A program made the translations under genes and the position numbers. This document shows positions 47,486-58,092 of a stretch of DNA of 64,000 nucleotides, piece by piece; positions within the stretch are counted from its first letter, which is position 1; each line of letters starts with the position of its first letter. This stretch comes from Grifola frondosa (taxonomy: Eukaryota > Basidiomycota > Agaricomycetes > Polyporales > Grifolaceae): positions 2,728,001-2,792,000 of the forward strand of contig LUGG01000002.1 of the NCBI GenBank assembly GCA_001683735.1. Reading direction: 5' to 3'. Under the pieces are notes generated by a model, which had not been told where the DNA came from, ran no database searches, and saw only the letters and a list, made by a program, of their open reading frames with translations.

Positions 47486-48552
47486 TTACGATGAATCTCC
47501 TTTAGCCTTGTTTTCGTCCTCCAATGCTTTCATCTTTTGTCCAAGGATTTTTGCGCTGACCTGCATCAAAGTTGTGAAGGCGGAACTGTGGCCGTGCTTA
47601 AAGCTGCTTACATTGCGGATGTGCATTGCGGCGCGTTCAACCCCGTATTCCTTACTCCGCTTATACTGCTCGAGAGATTCTTCGAGTTGCCCACCTGGTA
47701 CAGGAGTGTTAGCAGATAGTTGGAATAGATAATTACACGAAGCTCACAAGCCTCTAGTACAGCGGCGAGGTTGAATGCGATCTCAGCATCTTCTGGTGCG
47801 AGCGACGCAGCGATGCTACGACAAAATTACATGAGGTACGATTGAAGAGACAATGGGACGCACCGGAGATGATGAAGAGCGAGGTCGGGCCTGCTTACAG
47901 GTGACACTATGTACGCGCTCGCTAGATCTGTTGACGCGTGGGTTTGCCATTGAGTCGCTCCAATAATGGAATGGGCGTACTGGTATGAGCATCCGGGCTG
48001 GACGGTTGCAGAGCAATTGACTCTTTCCAAGCAGCGATAGCATCGTCAAACTCCTCTGTGCAACCCAATAAAAGTAACAACAGAAAATATATCGCATATG
48101 CTCACTGAGGTGATAATGCGTCACACCGAGGTTGAACAATGCACTCGCAGTCCGCTTGACGTCCACGCTACGTTTATAGAGCGCCTTCATACGTCTCGTC
48201 AGACGCATACACCGCATGAGGGCCGCTACGCACCTTCGCGGCTTGCACGTCACCCTCTTCGAGCTTCTGTGTGCCTTCTTCTAGACACTGCATTGCTTCC
48301 ACTTCCGCGGGGTCCGCAGCGGTGGAATGTGGAGTGGTGGAGGTAGCCCAGCCTAAATACCATATTGCCAAGTACTTGAGTCAGATGCGACGCGTACGGA
48401 TCAACTTTAGCGTAAAGTAACTTACGCCTGTATATCATAGACGAGGAGAACGGGCGTGACTTCAGATGTATCCGGCGTCCTGCGGGAAGTGCATGAAATG
48501 CTCTTGACTTGCAGACAAGAGTATTCGAGGTGCAACGGAAATGAGCACACAA
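47486..48552 (-). CDS. TPR-repeat protein, probably mitochondrial
   Basis: Tetratricopeptide-repeat protein; such repeats mediate protein binding. Exons join in frame from the leader RAFHALPAGRRIHLKSRPFSSS and MIYRRWATSTTPHSTAADP, through EVEAMQCLEEGTQKLEEGDVQAAKALYKRSVDV, ASALFNLGVTHYHLS, EFDDAIAAWKESIALQPSSPDAHTNLASAYIVSP, RPDLALHHLRIAASLAPEDAEIAFNLAAVLEACGQLEESLEQYKRSKEYGVERAAMHIRN and SAKILGQKMKALEDENKAKGDSS, stop TAA at 47486-47488. At least three TPR units are visible. The Arg-rich, acid-free leader with RPFSSS suggests mitochondrial import. No in-frame ATG opens the leader; the first ATG is at 48438 (MIYRR), so the true start may lie in an unseen upstream exon. Confidence 0.78.
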
Positions 48553-49045
48553 AGAGTTGGCGGAGTCCTGTGACTACCAATTAGACTGCGCATACTGGCA
48601 GCAGACATAACAGGGCCCCTTCTGGATGGTGTGGGGAAGAGTCAAGACACAAGAGTCACTACCGTCCCAAACTTGATCTTTCTCCAATCACGTGACTCAG
48701 AATTGACATGAATCCTTGATTGTCGTCCATCATAATGTCTGGATCCCTTACTTCAGCACATGAATATGAAGCCTCTTTGTTGTCATCAACAGGCTCTAAC
48801 TGCCGCCCTGATCTGAGGCTTCACACCAAACGCCGACATTCATGCTCGAAGTAGTCCTAAAGAACAAGATTCTGGTCGCTTGCAGGCTATGTGAGTTCCC
48901 TCGGTTTTTCAGACACTTCCACTTTAATGTCCATGTAGGCACTGTGTTCGAGTACCCGTGAATTATTATACAGTGGGGGACGAACCACTACCATGGAGGG
49001 ATATATTTCAAAATTTGACATAGTTAACATCAGTCGTCATGCAAG
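48553..49045. other. Intergenic region, TPR gene to DUF4246 gene
   Basis: About 490 bases. The promoter and possibly first exon of the TPR gene lie here. No other feature was recognised. Confidence 0.45.
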
Positions 49046-50806
49046 TCAGTGCTCACACATGCTGAATTCCATCTCAAAGATCTGCTGGTTGTGCTCCACT
49101 ACAAAGTTCGCACGTTCCTCCATCAGCTTCTCCCTCTCTTTCTTTGCCTCGTCCAATGTAATGGTTCCCGCAAGCGCGTCATTCAGTATGATGTCTAACA
49201 ACTCCTGCGGCAATTGCAGGAATTGCGGGACCTTATCCAGTTCGTCCGTGTACCATGATCGCTGCTGAGGGGGTACGTTGCTCGTTGATGCCACTGGAAC
49301 AAATGGGTTTACGAGGAAGAAGCATAGAATCTTGCGGTGTCCTGGCTTCGTCGGATCTTCCAGCTCGAATGGAGCGACGCGATGCTGGTAAATGTTGGAG
49401 AATGCAAGACATTTGTCTTCCTTCGCGACGATAGAACCGACTTCCTGATTCTTGGGATCGGTATTTCCAAATCCAAATGCCACTGTCCAGCCTTTGCTAT
49501 CATCTGGTTGGTAGTCCCAATAGGGACCATTTTCGTATTCGCCAACGCCGGCACGGAAACCCAGCTTCGACTCTGTGATGTTTTCTGAAGCGTAGTAGTA
49601 GAGTCCCGTCGCAACGATATTTCTTCTCCATTCCTTCGACGTGCCAAGAGCCTCCCGAGTATTTGGCATTCTCCGGAGTGAGTATGATGTTCGCCATCTT
49701 CACGATCACTTGCAGTTTCCGCCCTTTAAGATCGATACATACTTGCTTATCGGGGTTTGGAGGGACGAATGGCGCGGGATCATGAATGACGGGCCACAGG
49801 AACTCTCGCTCCCACCGTTCTCTAGTCGATTCATCGTCCTCGTCCCACTCGGGTGTCTCTTTCTCGTACCAACTCATGGGTTCGGGATGGATGGCCAGCG
49901 GGCGATTCATCGCAGCGGAGTCAGAGAGAACACGCTCGAACAGAGGGACGAAGCATTGCAGAATCATTGCGATGGTCGAATACAGTGGCTTATGAGTGAT
50001 GAGATGGAGGTTATTGATGTACCCCAGCGGGCGCACTTCGCCCGCCGCAGAGACTTCAAAATCGGCTGGCAACCACTGGTGCTGCTGAGACACGACCAGT
50101 TCCCACGCATCTTTCAGGTCAGGACGCGATTTGTTGTACTCTTCCACGGTAGGGAAAACGAGAAGGTCTGTGCCCTCCGGGGGAGACTTGATCATGGGAG
50201 ATTTGCCGATACGCAGACAGTACAAGGAGGGATGTACGAGATCGAGAACCTGATTGTTCGAACCCGGATGCCAATCTTGTTGCTCCTGCGGCACAGATTC
50301 GAGCGCGGATGCCCCATCCAAGAGAGCCGCCTTGAGATTGGCTGGAATCAATGTCATCGACTGGTAAATCCGGTCAATGGATGTGCGCTGGCCAAATGGA
50401 AGTGTGAGCATAGTCAACATGCATCTATAATATTGCAAATCCACACCTGAATGCCGGTTTCGAGATCTGCCTGACAAGCAAGATATCTCAATTCGTCAAA
50501 GATGTAATCCAGTTGCGCATCGGTGATATTGTCTCTGGGCCATTTCTTCTCGCCGCGGCCTTCGTTGAACCGCTCTTCGCCGCCCCAAAATCGATTTACA
50601 ACGGCCTCATCCTGTTCGACGATCTCCTTCCGCCACTTTGCCATTATCTCAGGATTGTGCACCTTCTCCCACCATCGTGGCTTCTCGCGAATTTGTCCAG
50701 AAAATGTCCGCATGCGGAGCTCGACGAGGGTGATGGGGAAGCAATTGCTCCGATCAAATGGGGACGGGAATTCGACAGGCGGGTTGCTGTCCAGAGTACT
50801 CGACAT
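49046..50806 (-). CDS. DUF4246 family protein (one frame break)
   Basis: Large fungal family often placed near Fe(II)/2-oxoglutarate-dependent oxygenases. Exon 1 starts MSSTLDSNPPVEFPSPFDRS (ATG 50806) and ends TGIQ before a 62-base intron; exon 2 resumes RTSIDRIYQSMTLIPANLK. Family blocks: VQEQQDWHPGSNNQVLDLVHPSLYCL, FEVSAAGEVRPLGYINNLHLITHKPLYSTIAMILQCFVPLFERVLSD, RLQVIVKMANIILTPE, then YSGGSWHVEGM, with the His and Glu expected of the metal site. There the frame changes (one extra base in the A-rich AAGAAAT at about 49618-49624) and resumes NIVATGLYYYASENITESKLGFR, GWTVAFGFGN, HRVAPFELEDPTKPGHRKILCFFLVNP with the second metal His and substrate Arg, ending CEH at TGA 49046. Conservation on both sides argues for error or recent mutation. 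Confidence 0.85.
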
Positions 50807-51096
50807 ATTGGAGAAGTACCTTGAATATAGCCCTCATCCGTAGGATATGGTTTTATATACTGAAGGCTTGCCACCAGCTGGAGTTAAATGACGGATCCGC
50901 GTCGCGACGCATGCGAATTGCGGTGCATAAATGTGATATTTCGTGACATTGATCGGACCTGATCGCGAAGGAACTCCAGACCAGGCGCCACGTGTTCAAG
51001 CAAGAGATTCAATATTTTGTTGTAACGACTGAGAAAGACGACTCTAAGCAGGCGACCTAGTCAATCACATAAGCAATAGTGGACCAGGCGTGTCCT

Positions 51097-52045
51097 CTAC
51101 TGTTTCCCGTTAAGTTTGCTCTTCCATTTGGCGACAATGGCATCCTGACGAAAATTATATTTAGCGGACATCTCACTGTGACGAGTATGCAGTGACCTAC
51201 TCCGCCTGGCCAGGTTGTCTGGAAGCTCAGTCGAGCCTTGTTGTCATCAAGATACGTCTGCAATCTCGCAAACATGGGAGATCGCAGGATGCCCAAAGTT
51301 TTCTTACCCACTCCCTCGGCAAAAGTGCCGACCTCATACATCAAACCCGCTTCCATCATAGCAAGATACGGAATCACCGCACCATCAGCGACCGACCACT
51401 CTCCAACCACGTATCCAGCCGCGGGAAGCTGTGCCTGCAGTGCCTCCACTGCGGCTAGTAGATCGTCCGCCGAGCCGTTCCCGAAGAAAAATGCACGGAA
51501 GGGCGGAAAGAACTTGGTGTCGGCACTGTCCATGAAGAGGCGAGCCTTCGCGCGAAGGACGGGGTCTGTGGGGAGGAGGCGCGCCTCCGGAAAGATATCG
51601 GCGACAAACTCGAGGAGCACGATCGATTCCGCAAGCTTCACGGACTCAGCCGAGGGAGCGTCTGCGGCCACCTGCGGACCTCCATATGTCAGAGCGGGAA
51701 CCTGCAGGTTTGCTTCCTGGTGAGAAATGCATCGACAAATCAAGGAATTATTCTAACCTTGCCTGCGGCATTCACTTTCGTCACAAACCACTCAGGCTTG
51801 TTCTGAAGATCGATCTCGAAATACGTATATTTTGCCTTCGCTTCTTCTAGTGCAATTTGGACCTATATCGACCAGTTTTGGCGTCAGATAATATTGGAAT
51901 GCCACAATAATTACCATACTCTTTGAGAATACGGCGAGTTCTATAGTTCATCAAATGGAGTGAGTTACTAGCGTCAAATCTACACTAATCGCATGTGAAT
52001 GCGTACCCAAGTCCCGTACAGAGTAATGTTTTGAACTTCAGACAT
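51097..52045 (-). CDS. Glutathione S-transferase (omega/GTT-like)
   Basis: Conjugates glutathione to electrophiles; cytosolic. Exons join in frame: MSEVQNITLYGTW (ATG 52045), NSPYSQRVQIALEEAKAKYTYFEIDLQNKPEWFVTKVNAAGK, VPALTYGGPQVAADAP...ESIVLLEFVADIFPEARLLPTDPVLRAKARLF and the all-helical C-terminal domain (KTLGILRSPMFARLQTYLDDNKARL...), ending DAIVAKWKSKLNGKQ at TAG 51097-51099. The thioredoxin-like half has SPYSQRV where omega enzymes have CPFSQRV, so the catalytic position is Ser or Asn rather than Cys. VPAL with its cis-Pro and ESIVLLEF for glutathione binding are present. A TATA-like ATAAATATAAG lies about 50 bases upstream. About 225 residues, normal. No frame break was seen. Confidence 0.9.
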
Positions 52046-52093
52046 TTGTGATTCACGGAGGAAAGATAGGAATGCACTTGCTCGCTGGCGGTC

Positions 52094-52103
52094 TTATATT
52101 TAT
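52094..52103 (-). promoter_or_regulatory. TATA-like box of the glutathione transferase gene
   Basis: On the minus strand ATAAATATAA lies 49 bases upstream of the ATG at 52045, matching the spacing of the other promoters in this window. Confidence 0.45.
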
Positions 52104-53639
52104 GCTCCTAGGACAGTCGGAGTCGCCATACGCGCGCGGTGAGTAATCAACGAGCGGTCGTCCTGAGTTTGCGCCTAGCATATGTCCGGTATCGGGGACG
52201 TATATTGCTGACAAATTAATGACTGTACGTGCGAGGAAGGTCGTTCGTTGTGCACCCTCCGATACGGCGCGAGCCCACAGTCACAGAGCAACATGGATTG
52301 ATTCAGAGACCAGTTCACGTCGCTTGCGAGGATCGGGAATTATTGAATAACTCTGCTGTTGGGGAATCATATACAGCATCAATGTCATTGTTCGTGCTTA
52401 CAGAGACATCGACGGCAAGTCCCACAAGAAAGATATACAGAGATATACTCAGCTGCCAACCGCAGGGGATGTCCCACACGAAATGACTTTCTTTGAATCC
52501 CCTGGCCCCTCGTGAACCAACGCTAACGTAACTTCGTGAATGCTAATGAATTCACCCATTTGTACACTGTTCGAGTTCTTCGTCCTTGCCTAGTCGCCGA
52601 AATCTGAATTGCATCGAGTATGACAGCGTGTAATGATAATTCGCAGCGCCGCTTCTGTGTACGAATCCTTCATGACCGGGCAACAGACGACGACGTCGGA
52701 CACGTGACTGTAAATTCAGACTCCGAGGTTTTCGGGCGGACCGTTCCCGCTACCAATTGCAACAAATATGATGGTCAGTTTCATCTTCCATCCGCGAAGC
52801 TAAATATTATATAACAATAGTGAGAACAGAACCGCCTGCGAGGTCTTCGACTCATCATGATGTACGACACGCCACATTTGCCAGTCTTATTGTCGAACAC
52901 ACTAAGTAACTGACGTTGGGTATGTAGGGTCGTCTATCTCAAGCGTTTAAGTGATAACTGAGCCCACTTGCCAATTACTGTGGCAGGGTGAACCGGGAGG
53001 AGCTTATAGTTCACGGTCGGGCAGCAGCTAAATATGTATACTTATCCCGCTGCGATGTTCACTCTCTTATTTTAGGTGTGCATTTACCCAGACTTAGAGC
53101 TAACGTCTAAACCGTCTACGCAGCTACCGGCCTTCCACCCTACGACAAGGCTCCTCGTGCCAAAATTGCGTCGGTGATGAGCCAGATATCATCGACATTT
53201 TTGCAAGAGTGAAAGAAACCTCCGACTGTCTCCATGTTGGTCGATAGCGCTCCGGAGCACGCCGCGCGCACAATACTCAAGATTAATCTGTAGGGTGTCG
53301 CTCGCGTGTCATGGCGAGAGGCCATCGGTGTGTTGCGACGGGTGGGCTCGCCGGGTGTCAGGCGGCGTGTCCCCCGAATATCTCATACTGGGCGTTTCGG
53401 ACATGCTGGTCTACGCTTGCTACTACGCATTGCAATTGGGTGAGTAGTTCGATTATGGCGACTACGCCTGCTTTGCTCTGAGGTCGATACAGTTATCCTG
53501 AATCCCTGGCATAGGAGGTCGATCCTCTGTGGAACATCAAAACGATAAATTTGCACTTTCCTCAGTACGGTTCACTGACGCTGATTCATGTCTCTAGACC
53601 ATCGAGCCGGGAGAGTGCTCTATACTCAGGCCATTCGCA

Positions 53640-53865
53640 GTATGGCCATCGCACTGTCCACCCAGCGCGTGAAGCCGACTTCCCTGCAGCGAAAGTATGC
53701 AAAATCTTTGACAGTGTGCCACTACCAGGTGACCCTATTAAGGCCGCACAGGTACTCTACAAACTCGTCACGCTTGCCGATCTTCCAATGCACATCTGCA
53801 CATCGGTAAAGACGCTATTACTGGGAGAAGGCTGCAAAATGCCTGTTAGATGTGGAAATATTTGA
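53640..53865 (+). pseudogene. Possible remnant of a short-chain dehydrogenase
   Basis: In the frame of base 53551 the reading PLPGDPIKAAQVLYKLVTLADLPMH resembles the C-terminal block of classical short-chain dehydrogenases (PGDP-x-KAA followed by a helix and a Pro-rich LPLG-type loop). Upstream, neither the glycine-rich cofactor motif nor the YxxxK active site could be found in any frame. If real, it is a truncated fragment. Confidence 0.3.
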
Positions 53866-54071
53866 GTCGTAGTCAGAGAATATAGAGATGAATTAACCTT
53901 GATCATAAGGTCAGATTCTTCAGTCAAATTGCTCTATATTAGAGGTATGTAGCATGTTAGGAATTAATAGTTTCCGTTTGCGATCTATACATCGCATCAG
54001 CAGGCTAATCGATGACGGTAGGCTGTCCGCTAAAATATTCTACTGATTATGATCTTGGAAATCTAGCTATC

Positions 54072-55826
54072 ATGCCACGCCGCAACTCTCACCCACACCA
54101 CTACGACCTTGCTGGAGCCGAACACATTTCGAAGCGACTTCCGAGAAGGAGAATGCAAATGCAAAGGAGCGATCGTCGTGGTGGCGTCTCACGGCCAGGT
54201 ATCTGCATTTTCTCTAATTTGAATGACTCGCTTCGCGACTCATTCTTGTGCATGATTGTGATCCTAGTTCTTGGAGGTCCTCTCAAAGGCCTGTACAGGA
54301 TGTTCGCCTCAATTTCGATATTTTGTGCCTGATCATGCCCTTCTCCCGCGAACGACCTTACTTTCCATGGTACTCGGGAGTCGTGCATTATACCGCGAAG
54401 GAGTCAAACATCTGCTCTTAATGGGAGTCGTTCTCGATACGCTGGCCAAAGTGGACTCATTCTGCAAGTTCATGCTTTCCGATGCGAACCGGTTCTGCTT
54501 TTCGTTCTTTAGAATGCTTTCGCTCAAGATCCCTGCTCGGGAATTCGAAAATACTTCTTTCGAGCCTTCCGATGCCTTGATCGACGTCCTTGGGCGTGCC
54601 TCTCGCCTCGAGGAGCTCGAGATTGACAACTGCGAAATGCTACTGAGCTGGCACCTTTGGCTATCCGATGCGCTCTCAGCGCTCACCACACTTAAAGAAC
54701 TGATGGTTGACATCGGGCCGCATTGTCCACTATCATACGATATGGTGCAGGACATGAAATCCGCGCTCGTGAAAGTTTCTATCGTTTTCGGTGGCATTGA
54801 TTACGATCCAATTCGGCTGATAGCCAATTTCAGCGCGAGCCTCGAGGAGGTGGAATTGCATTCCGCTCAATTGATTCCGGACGACGACCTTGACAGAGGA
54901 TTGCAGTTTCCTCGCGTGCAATACTTCCTAATGTCAAACAACCATTGGCCGTCTGTGGAGCATCTGGTCCACCTTTTCCCTAACCTGCACTCCTTGTGCA
55001 CAGGGTTCACGGAGCACGAGAAGCAATTGCGGGCAGACATGTATCGCGGCTATAGGAGTAATCACAGTGTCATGGATGACATTCTGGATCTCCGGGAGGA
55101 AAACCAGAGGTATCAAACTGGTGAAGATGGTCTAACGTGGTCTTCGCTCAATCACATACGCGGGAGAACTGCGGATTTGTTCATGCTCGGTCTGGCATGC
55201 GCCGTTTACCGCGTAGACATTATCTTGGTGGAGACCTTAACTCGTGACATGGTACCCGATATCCTGCTCGATACACGCCCATCCATTCTCGAGATCACAT
55301 TTTGCACAGAAGATCTGGACTTGGACCTCTTGCCTGACCTACTAGGCAGCCCTGAGGTCGCGCCGCTCAGTCATCTAATATTGCAGTGTGTGGTCAATGT
55401 CAGCGTAGATATGGACAAGCTCAAAGTGAGCGTCCTCTACTAAACTCTTCCCTAATGCGCTGTCTCACTATTTACTCCCTACAGTTCGGTGTACTGGCAA
55501 TGATTGAGCCATTGCTAATCACATCTCTCGTTCTACGAGTGAAGTGGCATGAAAATGTGAACATGTCTCCCATGCACTTGGCCATTGTTGAGGCCCTGGA
55601 TTCGGAAGGGGGCCTGGAGGTACTTGCACAAGAGATCGCCGACGCAGCCCCAGCGCTAGGATATTTCAAGCACATTTTCATTGATGTCTGGGAACGCGGA
55701 ATGAGATGTTGGAATGTGATTCGAGCAGATTATGGCGAGATTCAGGTGGTGGAGATCAGCCGCAGCGAAGGAATGGAGATCATGTCCACAGAGGGGATTG
55801 AAGACATGTCGGATATATATTGGTAA
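54072..55826 (+). CDS. F-box-like / leucine-rich hypothetical protein
   Basis: Typical Agaricomycete orphan with an F-box-like N-terminus (VRLNFDILCLIMPFSRE, then LLSMVLGSRALYREGVKHLL) and an LRR-like remainder (LEELEIDNCEMLLSWHLWL, LTTLKELMVDIG, SLEEVELHSAQLIPDDD, FPNLHSLCTGF, HLILQCVVNVSVDMDKLK). The last intron lies after KLK; the final exon starts FGVLAMIEPLLITSLVLRVKWHE and stops at 55826. The frame changes at about 54351-54356, one base short between the two halves of the F-box-like segment. The N-terminus is uncertain: ATG 54072 opens a basic stretch (MPRRNSHPHHYDLAGAEHI) but its splice phase does not fit the F-box exon, which begins at about 54299. Relatives probably act as substrate adaptors for SCF ubiquitin ligases; this is inference. 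Confidence 0.65.
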
Positions 55827-55992
55827 TTGTTATCCGCAATGTATATGATTTGTACATTCCAGCATTGTATATGGGGAGAAACCGCCCGTCTTTACAGACT
55901 ACTTGCAGGAGTTGCTCGAAGTAATTGTATGAGCTGAATCCCAAAGAAAAGGCCTACTAAGACCAAACCGCCGCAGACGCCAACCATCTCCG

Positions 55993-57783
55993 CTAATACC
56001 TCCTCCATTTCCTGACGAGAACTTTCGCGCCCGCCGGATCCGGGAGCACACCCTCCGCCTCCTTAACGCCTACAGCCAGCGCCCCTCCGACGTCGTCTGC
56101 TGAGTGGCTCGCTGCAGACATGCACACACCGAGATCCGTCCTTGGACGAAAGGACGTGCGTCGCATCCCGAGGTTCCACCTCAGACTCCGCGCAATTCCC
56201 TCACGCAGCACCTCCCGTCGTTTCCTGATCCATCCTCGACGAGGATACCACGTCGAGAACCACTGCGGCATGCGCTGTATAAGGAGGGATGCGTGCATCC
56301 AGATACGGGCGCGCAATGCTGTCGGTTGTATGCCCAAATGGGAGGCAAGCGCAGGCCCAAGTAGATGCCGAGTGAGGGCGCAATTATCCTCGAATGACAT
56401 ATATGCAGGCGGCCGATTGGCAGTAGCGCGAAGTATAGGTATTGTTGGCGCATAAGCGGCAACGGTAATAGGATCGTCATCTGTGGAGAAGAGATGGAGG
56501 GCCATTGATGCGAGGAACTTGTCTGCAGTGTGTAAATTCGAGAAATAGCGGCGGAGAATATCTGGGGAGACGCCGAGGTAGAAACCAACATGTTTCCACA
56601 GAGAAAGATATGCACTAGCCGATGTCGCAGTCGGTGGCATCTGAAGGCGGTTCAAGCACCATATCGGCACAGTTGAAAAAGAAGCAAGTCTAATGAAATG
56701 AATTAGACATTGATTTAATAACAGGGATACGAACTCGTACGTAGCAGACATTTCCTCTTGATTAATTGGGGCGACTTTCTCGTCCACGGTATCTGAGTCT
56801 CTCTTCCACCGTGCCTTCACTCGCATCCGCGCGACACCATGTAACATCCGTACCCTTACGATAGATTTCCACCCTTCTCCACCCGGCATGAGATAGGCTG
56901 CTGCCTTTGCTGGTGCAGGCGGCACGGTGGTGCGAGAATGTGCGGTGCAGTCCATAACGTCGAGCACAAATTGGAACGTCTCGAGGAGCCGCGAGAACGT
57001 GCGTTCATTTGACGATTGCGATATTCGAGCAGATGCATCAAGCATTGGAGCAAAGAGAGCCTTGCTGCTGTTGCTGCTGCTGTGAGGGACGAGATATGAA
57101 ACGGCTTGAAGGGTACGAACTATGCGAGGACTGGAGTATGATTGAGTATTAATCAGAGTAGTCATTCCTACCATCGCCCTCGGATAAGGGATGACAGGCA
57201 TTCATCCTAGATCGGAGGCAGATAACAGTGCTTGTACAAGACAAATTCACCTTGCGAATCCTCCTGCAAGACTGTAGTGTAGCAATGCTTGCATGATTTG
57301 GACAGAATGGTCCAAGAAAAACTCTTGAGCGAGGATAGCCTCCTCCGGTGACACTTTAATGCCATATGGAGGAAGCCTAGAGACCTCTTCTAGAAAATCA
57401 CTGGCAGGTCCAAGTCCAGGATGTTCTGCCACGTATGTTTCCAAGGATTGCAGTAGATCTTTTCCCACCGTCGATGACGGGTGAGGAAACATCTCTTCTA
57501 GTGCATTATCACACAAGGGGTCGCCCAACAACCTCCATCTGCAGGTATAACTAGACATATTTGTAGGCGACAGAAGCAAGAACACTTACCTTTCGCATAG
57601 ATCTTCTGAAACGCAATCATTGTCCCATTGAAATATGTGTCCAAAGAACTCCACAATGTCTCCATTGCATAGACTCGTCGTGTCTCTATAATGTGCTAAA
57701 TGTTTGACGTCGAGCAAGTGGGCGGCCGAGGGAATGTTTCCGATGATGTATGACATGTATTTACCGTTCCAAAGTTGCAACAT
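55993..57783 (-). CDS. ER-bound oxygenase, mpaB/latex-oxygenase-like (DUF2236)
   Basis: Haem-dependent oxygenase fold. Exon 1 (ATG 57783, MLQLWNGKYMSYIIGNIPSAAHLLDVKHLAHY) ends LCER; exon 2 gives WRLLGDPLCDNALEEMFPHPSSTVGKDLL, PPYGIKVSPEEAILAQEFFLDHSVQIMQALLHYSLAGGFA; then SPRIVRTLQAVSYLVPHS, ERTFSRLLETFQFVLDVMD, VRMLHGVARMRVKARWKRD (the HGVARMR segment carries the conserved haem-side His/Arg), INQEEMSATLASFSTVPIWCLNRLQMPPT, YLSLWKHVGFYLGVSPDILRRYF and the C-terminal region to TAA 55993. Joins are in frame, including a roughly 115-base intron after GGFA. The N-terminus is uncertain; relatives start with a membrane helix, so an upstream exon is possible. Fungal relatives cleave prenyl side chains (mycophenolic acid pathway) or are uncharacterised. 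Confidence 0.82.
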
Positions 57784-58092
57784 ACACAGCAGTGGTATGC
57801 TCAGCAAAAGCAAGTTAGTTGAGCCTCAGGAAGGAGAGTGTCAGTGCCAGACGAAGCTCATAAGACTGTAGTTGTAAGCACGGTTCGTACTTGTCAGTTG
57901 AGCTTCGCGGAAGCTATTAAGTGATTTTGAGATGTGAACCGGCGTTAACTGAGGAAAGAAGATCACACGTTTCTTCGGTAGTCATTATTTCTCACAAGAC
58001 TCGGAAGGCGACAGTCACAGTGACAATATACATTCAGCGAAAACAGTTCACGTTGGACCAAAAAATGCACAACACAACAGCTAATGTTCCTT
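57784..58092. other. Intergenic region, mpaB-like gene to WW-domain gene
   Basis: These 309 bases lie upstream of the mpaB-like gene and at the 3' end of the WW-domain gene. A missing first exon of the oxygenase might lie here; none was proven. Confidence 0.45.

Larger units (their letters stand above)
52046..54071. other. Gene-poor gap between glutathione transferase and F-box-like gene
   Basis: About 2 kb without an intact gene. The only coding-like signal is the possible dehydrogenase remnant at 53640-53865, listed separately. The segment at 53330-53460 is GC-rich but gives no recognisable protein. Confidence 0.45.

Noticed and set aside
57148..57201. ATG at 57201 as a start for the mpaB-like protein
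   Set aside because: It lies inside the intron between GGFA and SPRIVRTL; the conserved upstream exon shows that the gene begins further left on the minus strand.
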